Assembly: GCA_037577475.1 (NCBI GenBank)
Contig: CM075193.1
Span: 668,001 to 732,000, forward strand
Length of the DNA: 64,000 nucleotides
From: Chaunax sp. Z400
Lineage: Eukaryota > Chordata > Actinopteri > Lophiiformes > Chaunacidae
Reading direction: 5' to 3'
A model generated the notes under the pieces. That model searched no databases. It was not told the origin of the DNA and saw only the letters and a program-made list of their open reading frames with translations. Positions 1 to 12,039 of this stretch are shown here, in pieces. Position numbers and translations under genes: made by a program. How positions within the stretch are numbered: position 1 is the first letter of the stretch; every line of letters starts with the position of its first letter.

Positions 1-1049
1 TGATATTGTCTATGGTGGGGGGTCTGGGTTTGAGTAGAAATGATGATCTGCTCTTGTGTGGCTCTGACTTTTTAGTACTACAATAGTTTGTAGGTGACTC
101 CCTAACTACTTAAGTTGTGGTATGTCACATTAAACCACTTCACTAAAGTTCATACCTGCATGATGGTTCCATTTACACCCTGGAGCAACACTTGTACTAA
201 TCGACCAATCACTGAGCAGCACAGACATCTGCACCTCCCTCAGCAGCAGGCATAACAAATATCTGTTGTCAAGAAGCAGGCTGACCGGTCTGACTGCCAA
301 GACATGAAGTGTAAGCAACAAGTGTCAGACAGCAGCTTCATAACAGTTCAAATAAAAGAGACTCAGCAACTCACACCGAGAAATAAAATAATAAAAATTA
401 GTTTCAGGGATGGGAAGTACAACAACAGTTCACCCAGAAAAGAAAACAGTCATTGTCAAGTGAAGTTTCTTAATCCTTAAACATTTCTGGAGCTTCACGG
501 TAAAACAGCGCTGCAGCATTCTCCTAAACACCTGAAGAAGATGGAGACTAGTCTAAAACACCTGAAGAAGATGGAGACTAGTCTAAAACACCTTTTATGT
601 TTCCTTTATAAAAGAAACATAAAATGAATCCATATTTTTTAACATGAAATCTGTACTGTAGCCTCTAAGATAAAGGTGTTAGCACACATCTCGTCTGCGT
701 AGGTGTACAAACAGGTGTACTCCAGCTTGTGTAGCTTCCTCAGATGCTTTTAGCTTAAAATGGTGTAACTAATGTCTTATGAAATGTATTGAGACATTTT
801 ATGTTTGTTTTTTTTAAACAAAAAAAAGTAGATTTAATTGAATTAATTAAATTAATTAAAGTTGAGTCATGCATCCTTTTAAGAATTCTTTTCAAGGGTG
901 GACCAACAAAACCAAACTCACACCTGAGTTTGGTTCACATCAACCTGTCTCACTCCTGCTGTTCCTGTATGACAGGCTGAACCTGCAGCCACGCCTGATT
1001 CCTGGCAGGGTGAGTCCAAGGAGGCATTACCTGCTGGGACACCTGCCTC
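1..1049. other. Intergenic DNA, no gene seen
   Basis: I see no exon with convincing splice signals or protein similarity on either strand. The stretch is AT-rich. It holds one short tandem duplication, described separately, and a run of CACCTG/CAGGTG E-box-like words just before the first small gene, at about 921-1046. Short open frames here are of the length expected by chance. Confidence 0.5.
527..592. repeat. 30-bp tandem duplication (two copies)
   Basis: A 30-bp unit beginning CACCTGAAGAAGATGGAGAC occurs twice head to tail with no visible difference, followed by the start of a third copy that runs out after a few bases. The near identity suggests recent slippage or duplication. No function is evident. 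Confidence 0.85.
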
Positions 1050-1056
1050 TATATGA
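1050..1056 (+). promoter_or_regulatory. Candidate TATA box of the first small gene
   Basis: TATATGA lies 45 bases before the ATG at 1101, in a context with CACCTG E-boxes. This would leave only about 20 bases of 5' UTR if transcription starts 25-30 bases downstream, which is short but possible. The motif is weak evidence by itself; an upstream non-coding exon cannot be excluded. Confidence 0.35.
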
Positions 1057-1100
1057 CCAGACCACCTCCAAACACCAACACTCTTGATACACAGGCAACC

Positions 1101-3633
1101 ATGAATAGTATTTTCAACTCCATAGTTCAAAAATTGGACGTCGAACAGGTGGCAGAAATGGCTGGAGACCAAACAAGTGAGTATCATTTAGAAAAAATCA
1201 CCAGGATTAGATCCTGTTTGAGATTTAAAGGTATGACTTTGTTTATTCTTACCTGGACGGCGACAGGTTTAAACCAGAAATCCTTCAAGAGGCTGCAGAG
1301 GCAGAGGAAGGATTTATTTTAACCATAATAAGTTTCACCATTTCACCAAATAAGTGAGGCTGGATTTTGTGTGACTAAAATGATAATCAAGCTCAAATAA
1401 AATGAAGAACAAGAAATCAAATATAAAAAGGCAAGTTTCAGATGATTAAATTAGTTCTCTTTTATTTAAATGTTAATCTGAGTTGCTGTTTGACGATCTG
1501 TGAGGCGTTGTCATCCTTTTTACAGCTTTTTACTGCTACGTGCTTCTTCGCAGCCCAACATGCGGGACAAGCACTCACTGCGTCTCCGTTCATCTGACTC
1601 CCTCACTGTCTCTCCCATCTACACACACCTATGCTACGACAAGCACACTGTCTGAAGTCACCACGCACACAGACTGCGCACCGAGTACAGAGGATTTAGA
1701 GCATTCTTGTAACACCACCCCCCCTCTGGATGATAATTACACACTAATTTCAATCCAGCACAGTAACAAAATTAAAGCACTGGAGTGGTGATTAAATGCA
1801 GTCTGTCAGTGATATAAAGAGTCCATTTCCTCATTGTGCGTACTTTATATTTAAACATAACAAAACCTGTAAAGGAATTACACTCTGTATTGCCATGTTA
1901 CAGCTAAATATAAATAATATCCTGTGTAATTCCTTTACAGGATTTGTTATGTTTAAATATGAAGTACGCACAGTGTGCTTGTCGTAGGTGTGTGTAGATG
2001 GGAGAGACATCGAGAGAGTCAGATGAACGGAGACGCAGAGTGACAAGGTTGGGCTGCGAACGGAGCAGGTGGCTGTAGCACAGCAAATATACAGTTTGAT
2101 CACATCTTGCAGGTGTCAAATAAAGTAACAAGTCTGCAAGAACCCAGCAAAGTGGCTAAGGCAACAATGAACAGTGACTGCATGGAGATGACAATAGGTC
2201 TAATATGTTCTGGCCACAACATAGTAATGCGTGGCCACGCATTTTTTTTTCTTCCCAGTGTCACCAGAGGGGCTCCGTACTAACACTTTTAGCTTAGAGG
2301 CTAATTTAAATTTTTGGGTCACTGTTCCTTTGACATTACAGAGGTGGGTGGCGGTTAAATGTTCACTGTGTAATTTATCTCATTGTTAGTTTCAACATTT
2401 CAACCCTGGTGAAATGTCTCTGGTCTGTAACAGACAGAGGGACAAAGACAAAATCCTTTTATGAGGGCATTGTAGAGTTGAAAAGGAGGCAGAGACTGAG
2501 TCAAACATGAATACACAGACATGAAACACATTTTTAGATTCAGTGTCACTTTCACTTCTTTAGAATCATCTGTAAATCCACTTAAAAAAAACAAAAAAAC
2601 ATTCAGACCATGCCTTCCCTTGAATATCACGATTTTACCTTTTCTTTGTAAATAATCCAGTTATAGTTTTCTGGCAATTTAACTGCTAACAGGAGCGGCT
2701 AAGGGCTAATTACGTGCAATTTTAATGGAGAAATTCTTTTATACATAAACAAATTACAATGTCTTGGAGCTGTAAAAAGAATAGCCGTAGGCTTATGTGA
2801 TATTACAACAGAATAGTTTATGAGCTTTTACTCCTGAAGGCTTTGTTTCTGTCATATTTATTCACAAATAGGGCTACAGTATATGTGGGTGTTAGCAAGT
2901 TAGCATGTATCAGAGTAGCAACATTCTACGGACATGATTAAAATCAATGAATCCAGTCACAACTGCTACCTAAACCATCAACTGCCCGATATAGTGGGTG
3001 GGCTCCCTTGGTGGTTGTTCATTTTCACCGGGGGCTCCTACTGGTGCTGAGGAACTTAACAGGTGTCTGTTCTGCAGAGGAGGTCTCCATGAAGATAATG
3101 AAGAATGTGATGGGTCAAGGTGAACAAAATGCAGGGGAGCAGCAACCAGCAGGAGAAAAGGAAGCCAGTGGAGGTGACGACAAGGAAGGAGGAGCAGGTG
3201 GGTGTTCCACAGGAGCCTGGTCATGACAACATTTACAAAGAGATTCCGACAAATTAGAGTTCAAGTTTGGTAAACATCTCAAAGACAAAATCATACTGCT
3301 GTGTTGCTTGTCATATAAATGTAACAAATCTGACAATTAGTTTTCATTTCACTACTTCCTGATTGATCAGCAACTAAATGAGAAAAAAAGAGTGAAAATC
3401 CAGGTCATTGGGCCATTTTTCAAGGTTTCAAGGTGGTAACGTGTTTGATAACCCATTAGCTAAAACAGCTAACATCAGCTTTCCTATCTAACATCACACT
3501 TTGATTAAATCCAGTGTGTTTTACTTCCAGTTTTAAATAAATAAATCTGATCTTCTTGGTTTCATGTTGATTAATATTCTCCTCTTCTGTCATTTTCTCA
3601 GAGGGGACCTTGGATGGTGAAGGAACACCCTAA
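1101..3633 (+). CDS. Small acidic protein gene A (75 aa, 3 exons), unknown family
   Basis: I do not recognise this gene. Three exons join in frame: 1101-1176, 3078-3197 and 3602-3633. Introns follow GT-AG (donors gtgagt and gtgggt) and both are phase 1. The 75-residue product starts with a probable amphipathic helix (MNSIFNSIVQKLDVEQVAEM). Residues 26-41 hold MKIMKNVMGQG, and the tail is rich in Gly, Glu, Gln and Lys. There is no signal peptide, membrane segment or cysteine. A poly(A) signal follows at 4059. The next gene has the same three-exon, phase-1 layout and a similar N-terminal half, so the two look like tandem paralogues. Intron 1 contains a fold-back element. The model rests on splice sites and on the parallel with gene B; no homologue outside this window is recognised. 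Confidence 0.55.
1549..2059. mobile_element. Nested inverted-repeat (fold-back) element
   Basis: Two pairs of inverted arms are nested. The outer arms are 1549-1650 and 1971-2059; the inner arms are 1835-1882 and 1924-1972, which match almost base for base as reverse complements. On the right side the two arms touch, while on the left about 185 bases separate them, so the left side may carry an insertion or the right a deletion. The structure resembles a non-autonomous fold-back DNA transposon or MITE. It has no transposase and I did not find a clear target-site duplication. Confidence 0.7.
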
Positions 3634-4058
3634 GTCCTGATGTCTTCAGCATCAGTCCATCGAACCTCCAACTGCAGTGCAAAAAATAATATCGCTTTTA
3701 AGAGCCGTAGACATGGTCATAACTAAATGTTCATTTGAACGTAAATGACTAAATTCCTGCTCATGATGATGAACTGATAATGAAAATTAAGCTTGGCTTA
3801 TCACTTTCACATATTAAATTTCTTTAAACACCAGTGTCAGTTCTCCTGTATTTTTGTGAAGAATGCTAATCGAATGCTCATCAAACTCTGCTAAAAACAG
3901 TCATACTTGGGTTGTATTCTACATTTTCAGCACAAAATTCAAGTTTCATGGATTAAGAGTGAATTCTATTGTGAACGTCACTCGTATCTGTTTATTCTCA
4001 AATGAGGTTAACAGACGCTAGCATTGCTATTGCTCACTATTGGGTTCCTAATGTGAAG

Positions 4059-4064
4059 AAATAA
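4059..4064 (+). terminator. Poly(A) signal AATAAA, likely for small gene A
   Basis: AATAAA lies 426 bases after the stop codon of the first small gene. No other canonical AATAAA was noted between the stop and this site. The assignment is by position only. Confidence 0.45.
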
Positions 4065-5985
4065 AGTTTGGAAAAAAATATTAACAAACATAAAGACATG
4101 CTAACATTGTTAGCCTTGAAGCTATTTCTTAAAAGTCTGTCCTAAGTTCATCGATAAATAACCCAGCTAACTAGCTAGCGAGTTTGCTAACTTTTGGAAG
4201 TATATCAAATGGTTTGGTACGGACCGAAAACCTATCACGTTAAATCAATCAGTGCCAAATTTCGGTATCTGAGAATGCATCTGGCTGAGAGAAAACAAGA
4301 ATCTGTAGGTGTGGCTACAATTTTTAAAACTCTGCTTCAAGGGTCTTCAACTAAACTGAGGTCCAGAAAGTTGACCCTCCTCCTGTTAGATGCCTACAAA
4401 TACGACTCATGCTTTTTATTAGACTGAAGACATCAGTTTAGTTCATATTTTTAGTGAACAAAGAATAAAATATGCTGCATTTTAGCAGAAACATGTTTTT
4501 AACAACATTTATCTGTTTTTGAACCCTTCTTTTGTCTGCCAGAATGCTTTGGTAAAGAAATAAAATAAACTCAAACAGGCATCTATTCAGCACCAGAACA
4601 GTGCAAAAAAATTCTTCATCTCTGTATAGAATATATTCATTGTAAATAAATTCCTTTCAGTCCATAAAAACATGACCCTCAAAAGTCCCAACTGAGCTTA
4701 ACAATCACTTCACATGATTTCAGTATCTCCACTGCAATGACAACTAAACACAGCAGCTATCAGAGAAGAGACTCCGTCAGTGGTCGCTCATCTGAGACTG
4801 TCACTGTCCACTGTCACAACATACAGAACATCTCATACAGAACGTTCCATTTACCTCAGAAGTCGGAACTCAGCACTGGGAATGATGTCACACCCGAGTT
4901 GACCGCGTTCCAGTTAAGTCGGAAAACAAGACAGATGCCTCCAAGAAAACACTGGTTGTGCTTGCCCTTTCGGAATATAAACAACTAGTAGCCCATACAA
5001 ACACTGTAGCAACATATCCACGGGTATAAGTTGGACAATGCTATATATACAACTGATTTAATGAGACACAAACAGGTCAGTAGTGCTAACTAGAAAATTT
5101 CGCAAGAAATTTTAATGTGTGCCTGTGCTTGGTGCATATCGATCATACCAATATTGCTAATGCTAATTTACCTTTTTAATTTATTCCATTCATGATAAAT
5201 CGCAGTTCTAGAAACTAGATGTCTTTGTCTCTGCCTTTACTGCATGTTTAAAAAATAGACTCATGAGGGCAGGAGACCCAGCTGTGTCACTGAACACCTG
5301 CAGTTTAGACAGCAGACACACAGTAAACAACCACGCGATAGACGTCAGTTTTCTAGTACAGTGTTAAACAGTATACAGTGTATAGCAGGCGGAATACAGT
5401 GGGATTTTTCCAGGTAACGTTCAGTTATTTTTAATTTTCGTATGGACACGATGGCGAGGAAACCGAAGCAGGTGAAAGTGGAGAAGAAGAAGATGAAGCG
5501 GGGTGATCATATGATCATGTGAACAAAAAACACGCTGCACAACTGGATATGTTCCGTGCTTATTCTCACAGTAAAGAAAACAATTGTCAACAGAATTATC
5601 AGTTTTAAAATAAAAACTGAAGATTCCTAAGTTTTGGCAGAGCTCTCGGATTTAGATCTTATGAGTTTCATATTATCTCAGTGAGTCATACCTTTCTCAC
5701 AGTAAGGGTGGAGACAGACTATTATGTCATTATTATTCTCATTGTCTCTGTAACCTGATGAACCTGACCTGCAGCATCAGCTCTTGTCACTGCAGCAACA
5801 CCTGCAGAAAGAACTCAGGGTTTCAGCTGCACGTCACATCATTAATCTGACTCTTGATGCCATGACAACAGGGCGTCGACCCAGGTGGAACAGGTCGGTC
5901 CGCTCTGCAGACACACCCGACTTCTCAACAACCAACAGGAAGAGAGGAGTCGACCAAAAGCTTCACCTGCCAGAAGCTCTCCTTT
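4065..5985. other. Intergenic DNA between the two small genes
   Basis: I found no coding exon. The promoter and any non-coding 5' exon of the second small gene should lie here. A CpG-bearing patch at about 5330-5500 and the sequence around 5760-5950 are possible places. Frames of 77-125 codons in this region lack splice-supported extension or recognisable motifs. Confidence 0.4.
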
Positions 5986-5986
5986 C

Positions 5987-6052
5987 AGATCGACAAACAG
6001 ATCGACAAACAGACGGATCAACAAACAAACAGATTGACCGACAGATCGACAG
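5987..6052 (+). repeat. 12-bp degenerate tandem repeat in the presumed 5' UTR of gene B
   Basis: About five imperfect copies of AGATCGACAAAC run up to three bases before the ATG at 6055. The copies drift (GACGGATCAACA, GATTGACCGACA) toward the start codon. The array would place a structured or repeat-rich leader directly against the start of the second small gene. Confidence 0.7.
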
Positions 6053-6054
6053 AG

Positions 6055-9000
6055 ATGAGTTTTGTCAGAGACATGATTGTGAAGAAAGTGGGTAAGTGGA
6101 TGAATTAAAGTGGGTGGACAAATAATTTGGGAGGCACTGATTTGTGTTTTCATGGTCGTGATTTGTTTACATCTCCCTCTAGTCAGGAGGATTTCAAAAT
6201 GTCTTGTTTTAAAGATCAACTCTGAAGTTTTCTGGATTCAGACGGTTTATGAGCCTTTAGCTGGAAAAGTTCTGATTTAAATTAGAGTTTTACTGAAACG
6301 TCTTCTGGTATTCAGGTCATCTCGTCTCCTTGTTGTGCTCTTCTTTCTTTGGCCTTCCTGCTAATACCAGTAATTATTTGATATAATAATTAATGTGTTC
6401 ATATAGTTAAATCACAATAAGTCTATGTAATTAGTAACCTTGTTACAAAGTAATGAGCCAACTGTATGTCATCTGATTTTTAACTTAATACATTTGATCG
6501 CATAAAAACGAGTGACAGATTGTTTTGATCATACATTTTCTGATCCTTAATGAAGTTAAAGAAAATGAAGTCATTTTTTAACTCAGTCTACAACAATAGA
6601 CAATAAACCTCTTCACAAATTTCCATTAATTTTTCTAGCTTCAACAGTTATTGAGAAAACTTGTTCAGTTTGACGTGTGATGAACACACAGACGGAACCA
6701 TGCCTATATCCCATCTACTTCGCAGCGGGTGATAATATTGATCAGGATGAGGTATAGATATAAAAACATAGATACTTAATTGGCTGCTTGACAGTATGCC
6801 GATGTCACCACCATATTGGAAAGCTGCTCCATCTGTTGATGGACACGTGAAAGTGGTTCTGTCAGTGAAAGAAGGTTAACGCAAATGTGCTGACAAAAAA
6901 TTTAAGCACGATTGTAAGATGGAAAAGTTGTGTAACTCATCTCAACTTTATTTATATAAGCCCTCTCATACAAACATGCAACCCAAAGTGCAATAAGAAT
7001 AAGAATAAGAATAAGAAATTCCTAATGATGCCCATAATTATTGTCAGAAAATCACACATTTCTGTATACTGTCACATAAGCTTTTATCGCTTTGGTAAAT
7101 TCTATATTACATAATATAAAATAAAATTCCCAGTTGCAAATTCTCACAGGCATCTTCCCGATAACCTTCCTTGACTGACAGGACCCTTTTGGCACGTGCA
7201 GATCATATTGTGACCTGGCCTTTATGCTGGGCTTTTAATTTATCATCTACGGCAAGCGTGAATAACTTTGTAGAAATATATGCAGCCTAGCAGCTCTGTA
7301 AGGCTGTATTTATACATCATGTACTGTGAGCGAAATGTTAAAATCAGCATGCTAACATGCTCACAGTGACAACATGTTGATGTTTAGCAGGTATAGTGTT
7401 TAACATGTTCACCATCTTATTCTGCCATGTCGCATGCTAACTTTAGCTAATTAGCTGTAAACACAGAGTCCAGCTGAGACTGATGTAAACACTGATAATA
7501 ACAGATTATTGTTCTGGGAGAAACAGACATCAGATGACTGGAGCTTCAGGCAAACTCAAATATTTTCTAATTTTCATCCTTTATGATGCTCACCCTTCAG
7601 GCAGGTTAAATCAAACATGATAATCATGTGAAACGGTGCAAGCTAACACTGTTGGTTCTGCAGGAGAAAAGGCGGAGGACTGTATGAGGGACATCCTGGG
7701 CATTGGCAGCGAAGATGATGACAAGGACGACAAGGCTGGAGGAATTTTGGACTTTTTTGGAGGCGGCGATGATAAGAAGGAGAAGGAGAAGGGGGATGGA
7801 GGGCTGTTCTCGTTTGGGAGTGACAAGAAGAAAGACAAGGACAACGGGGGAATCTTCTCAAACATCTTTGGCAAAGACGATGATGTACAGGAGAAATCAG
7901 GATTTCATGGTCTCTTCAGTGAAAAGGAGGCAGTTGGTGATGCCAGAGGGAATGAGGGAGAAACTGAAGGAGGAAGTGAAGATGGTAAAGGACATAGTGT
8001 GGAAGTAAATGATGGAGGTACGTATCAAGAGAGAAAAAACAGTAATAAATGGAGTTAATTAGCTAGTTGTTTAAGTTGCTGTTGGAGATAACTGGGCTCC
8101 AGTTGTCAAGGCTAAAGTTAGCTAATGTCAGCTATCATCGTTAAAGTTGGCTAATTGCAGCTATTATAGCTAAAGTTAGCTCATCTCCGCTATCATTGCT
8201 AATGTTTGCTAATTTCAGTTACCACAGCAAACATTAACTAATTTCAACTATCATACCTAATGTTAGCTAATGGCAAAATGAATAAAAAAACAACAACAAC
8301 ATGAATGACAAAACTTTAAGTGAGGTATCAAAATTTCATCATTGTAATTAATTGGCTACAGTATATGGATAAGTTGTGATGACGTTAGCTTAGCATTTTT
8401 TTTAACGTTAGCGCCAATACACAGCCAGCCACTGATTCTTGCTGTGTGTAAAATTACGTACTGTACTTCCGTTAACATGTAAGTATACTTACTTGCATAG
8501 TGTGTGAATTTCCACAGTGCAGCGTTGTCTCAAATTGGATACTGCCGCGGTGTACTTATTGGAAATGACAGCCGCAATATTTGACCATGAATATCACATC
8601 ACTTTCAAAAATATCCGCTGGCTTTTTCATTTGACTGAAAATCAACATTTTAATGTGCTCCACATTTCATGTGAAACGGTACTTCATTGGTACTTACATT
8701 TACGTGTCTGTTGTTCACCACTGTAACCACCGCCTCCTCTGCCACCATTTTCACAAGCTTGAAAAGTCTTGTAAGCCCCTCCCCTTTCCGCTACATAGCC
8801 AAAATGGTGATCATTGAGGCGGAGAAGTGTCCATCATTCCACACTCAACTTGTTGGCTGTTTTGAATATGCCATCCATGTACTCATACTATACTGCATTT
8901 TGACATACTTATTAGTGTGAACGCACTGAAACACTACATATGGAAGTGTGAGATTTGGGACCTAGCATCAGTCTGAACTTCCTTAGCAACATGCTATTTA

Positions 9001-9583
9001 GTACGCTAAAACAGTCTGTGAGTTTCTTAGTTTGTCTGAAACCTGAGGATGAAACCAGAATAGAATAGAATAGATGGAATAGATCATCTTTATTGTCTGT
9101 CCCATCAATGACAGAAATCTTTCTTTGAAAGGCTCAAAGAAAAATTAGTAGTACATAAATCGTGTACTATATACAGGGGAAATACTACAGTATTCAACCA
9201 CTGTGGTAGTGACAACAACAACATGACAGACAGGTGATGGCGCTGTTTCTTCTTTGGATAAGGCAGACTAGATGCTACAATGGCGTATTGCTGCCCCTTA
9301 CTGGTTGTTCTTAATGATCCTTTTTACAGTTCCTACTATTTTTTATTTAGTTCAATAATGTGCTGATATTCCATCAGTTCCTTCATTTTAGTCCAGTTAT
9401 CAGGTCGAGTAAAGTGTTCCGAGTAAAAACTGTTTCTCCAGTTGCTCCCAGATCTGTGAGCAGCTTACAATATAAGATTGTGCAGTTCAATTAAATCATT
9501 AATTAATTGTTGTTTTTTGTTCTGTTTCAGATTTGTTCCAAGATCTGATGGATGTGGCTGACGAAACATCAAGAAAAGAATAA
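6055..9583 (+). CDS. Small acidic repeat protein gene B (147 aa, 3 exons), unknown family
   Basis: I do not recognise this gene. Exons 6055-6091, 7664-8017 and 9531-9583 join in frame through two phase-1 GT-AG introns, giving 147 residues. An N-terminal amphipathic segment (MSFVRDMIVKKVG, then a short helix ending DILGIG) is followed by four diverged modules at residues 30-97. Each module is an Asp/Lys-rich spacer followed by glycine and an aromatic/hydrophobic cluster: GGILDFFGG, GGLFSFG, GGIFSNIFG and GFHGLFS. A Gly/Glu-rich stretch and a short amphipathic end (DLFQDLMDVADE) complete it. No signal peptide or transmembrane segment is seen. Alternating charge and LFxxF-like clusters suggest an intrinsically disordered protein that uses short hydrophobic motifs to bind partners or membranes; that is inference. 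Gene A upstream has the same exon and phase pattern. Confidence 0.65.
7340..7490. repeat. GCTAAC-rich interspersed repeat, copy 1
   Basis: The stretch carries CATGCTAACATGCTCACAGTG, then GATGTTTAGCAGGTATA, then GCATGCTAACTTTAGCTAA. The same ordered words recur near 32620-32770, 32930-33070 and 58665-58760. I recognise the pattern as a common spiny-rayed-fish dispersed repeat but cannot assign it to a transposon class. Confidence 0.65.
8095..8275. repeat. Degenerate ~30-bp tandem repeat built on GCTAAAGTTAGCTAA
   Basis: Five or six imperfect copies of a unit resembling GCTAAAGTTAGCTAATGTCA plus AGCTATCAT lie in intron 2 of the second small gene. The copies diverge steadily, so this is an old array. 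No coding or splice role is evident. Confidence 0.6.
9058..9480 (-). mobile_element. 3' end of a non-LTR retrotransposon with AATAG/CTATT tail
   Basis: Five-base AATAG repeats at 9058-9082 are followed by ATCTTTATTGTC, the reverse complement of a GACAATAAAG-type end often seen at the tails of fish LINEs. The element reads on the minus strand and the body appears to continue to about 9480, though that end is uncertain. A similar end with a GATCT tail occurs on the + strand at 41377-41401. Confidence 0.55.
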
Positions 9584-9589
9584 CTCAAC

Positions 9590-12035
9590 AGACATCCTGA
9601 CCTCCAAAAAAAACCTGATATGAAAAATCTATACAGCATCTTGTCCATTAGCTTAACCCTGAACTTACTTTAATTCTGGAACTTAAAGAAAATAGCTTTT
9701 TGTTGTGAATATATTAAAGCCTGTGTGTCTGTAATAATCTTTAACAGTTCAACATTTAGGAAAACACATTTGTTCTGTTTCTGTCTGAGTTTGAGATATG
9801 TGTACAGAGGTGGAGTTAGCTTAGCTTAGCATAATGACTGGAAGCACAGGGAAATAGCTAACTTTGTTTGAGAGCATCTCGGGTAATTATCGTATACATG
9901 CTGTAAATATAAAAAGAAAAAGTTTGTAATTTTAGAAAGCGTTACATGTTGGCACTATTTCTTGAAGCTAAGCTAAACAGACTCTATTCCATACCTAATA
10001 TTTATTTAATATTGAAGATATTTAATATTATGTGAGCTCTTGTAGCTTGCTAACAGCTTGGCTGGCTATAGACTTTATTGATTTGTGTGGACGCAAAGAA
10101 AAGCCATGCTTACAGTTATTTGTTTTAACTCCAGATCACGTTAATTATTTAGTTATCTCAAGACAACAAAGTTTGTTTGCTCATGACAATGGATTAATTT
10201 GTCTCGTTATCTAAAGAAAAAATCTCAAGTACATGTAAATTCATTAAATTTAATACGTATGGAAGTATAGAACATATATTCAGTTTTTTTTAATCGAGAT
10301 TACAAGTTAACTATTTATCTCAAGATAACAAAGCTTGTTTTATCACGATAACAGGTTTGTTTATCCGGTTATCCTTCAAAAGCAAAATGGTGAACTCTCG
10401 ATGTGATATAAATTATGAGACAAAAATAACAGGATTCATAAGTAAGGCTGAACTATAGTCTGGTACAAAAATCAATAAAAATTTTGTCCGATATGTTTAG
10501 CTAAAATCATTTGCTAAAGATGTCGAGAGTCTATACATGTTAGCATGGCACTGCTAATCTCTGACAATCATTATAAATAATAGGAGGAAAACGACCATTT
10601 GTCTTGTCGTGACAACGGGTTGATTAACTTATTTTCTTGAGCTAACGAAATAATTTACATAAAGATGACGACATAAAAAAACAATTGCCAGAACAGCGAT
10701 TTTCAACTTCCATAGTTTTGCATTGTGGACAAAAACTAAAATACATGATGAACTATCATGAACTATGCTTTTCCTTGCTTTCACTTATGAGCTTTTCCCC
10801 TTTGACAACATTTGTTTTATTAAACATTTTATTGTATTTTCAGCACTAATATCAGGGTTATTTTGTTCATTGTTGAGGCAACAACATGTGGAATTTCAAA
10901 GTAATACTTTATTTTATTTCTTGTCTTTAGTCTTGTCGTGAACGTGGGGAGAAAATTAAGTGATTTTATCAACAATAAATTTGGATGTTAAATGATTCAA
11001 GACAGCATGGTGTATTCTGTTGCTAGCTAATATACTGTAGCTCATTAGCAAAACAATAAATAACAGTTGACATATCCACAATAACTATCAAAATCCTGTT
11101 TTTATACTTTTATTTTTAATAGGGGATAAAAATCAATGAAACCAGGTATATAAACTTGCTTGCAGACGATCATGTTTTATTTATGACTCACAGATTCTTG
11201 TCAAAATGGTTTTATGATACTGACATCCAAGGCTCTGCAATCAGTCTGTAGGAGTTGAACATACACTAAAGTATAGCTTATCTTATCTTATCTTAAACTA
11301 CTAAGAATTTTTAGGTATTTGTACTTCACTTGAGTATTTCAATTTTTTACTAATAAAATCTAGTGAAGAAAGACTAAAAACAATCACCAGAAATTTAACG
11401 GTTTGGATAAGATGTGGTTTATTGACAATGATTAGTTAGCTGAGCCCCACCCCCGTAGTTACTGTTGTTACATTTGTAGAGCAATGAAGGAAGTTTCTCA
11501 TTTCTAGCTGGTGATTTTGATGAAGTAACAACCATCATTGAACAATTTTATCTGACGAAGCTGTAGCAAAGAAGCTAGTTTTTTAAGATAATTTTTGTCT
11601 TTTTCATATCTATTTCTACATACACTCAGTAAGTGATTCTGCTGAGTGTCTTAACCATTAGCTTACCAAGGTGCCGCGCTTACCAGTTACACTAACGTTA
11701 GTTCCATGAGTTGGTGAAAAACTCTCTCTTCTTCTGATTTTTTTAAGCCCACAAATAGCCTTTCTTACCATTGGAAGTTACCATTATCACAAGTAAAGCT
11801 AGTTAGAAGAACATGCTAATGTTAGCAGTTAACATTAAGGTAGAAAACACACTTCATTCCAGTTCTTACAATTTTTGGTTTTGGAAAGATTAAACGAATA
11901 CCACCCTCTATTGCTCCACCCCTTTCACATATATAGTTGTGCAAAGCTTAACTATGCTTGGACAACCTATTTTCAGGGGAGGGGTTTTAGAGAACGACCA
12001 GGCAAATTAGCTCAACACATCCTATAATTCACATT
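9590..12035. other. Intergenic DNA between small gene B and shld2
   Basis: No exon is supported. The region should hold the 3' ends of the + strand small gene and of the minus-strand shld2; a reverse-strand AATAAA lies at about 11418-11423. It contains a short dispersed repeat at 9795-9865 (TTAGCTTAGCATAATGACTG) that recurs at 20045, 29530 and, reversed, at 41700-41790. The rest is AT-rich single-copy-looking DNA. Confidence 0.45.
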
Positions 12036-12039
12036 GGGT

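Noticed and set aside
5784..6219. Overlapping frames of 103 and 125 codons around the gene B start
   Set aside because: They run through the 12-bp leader repeat and end without splice logic. The short exon starting at 6055 fits the downstream frame.
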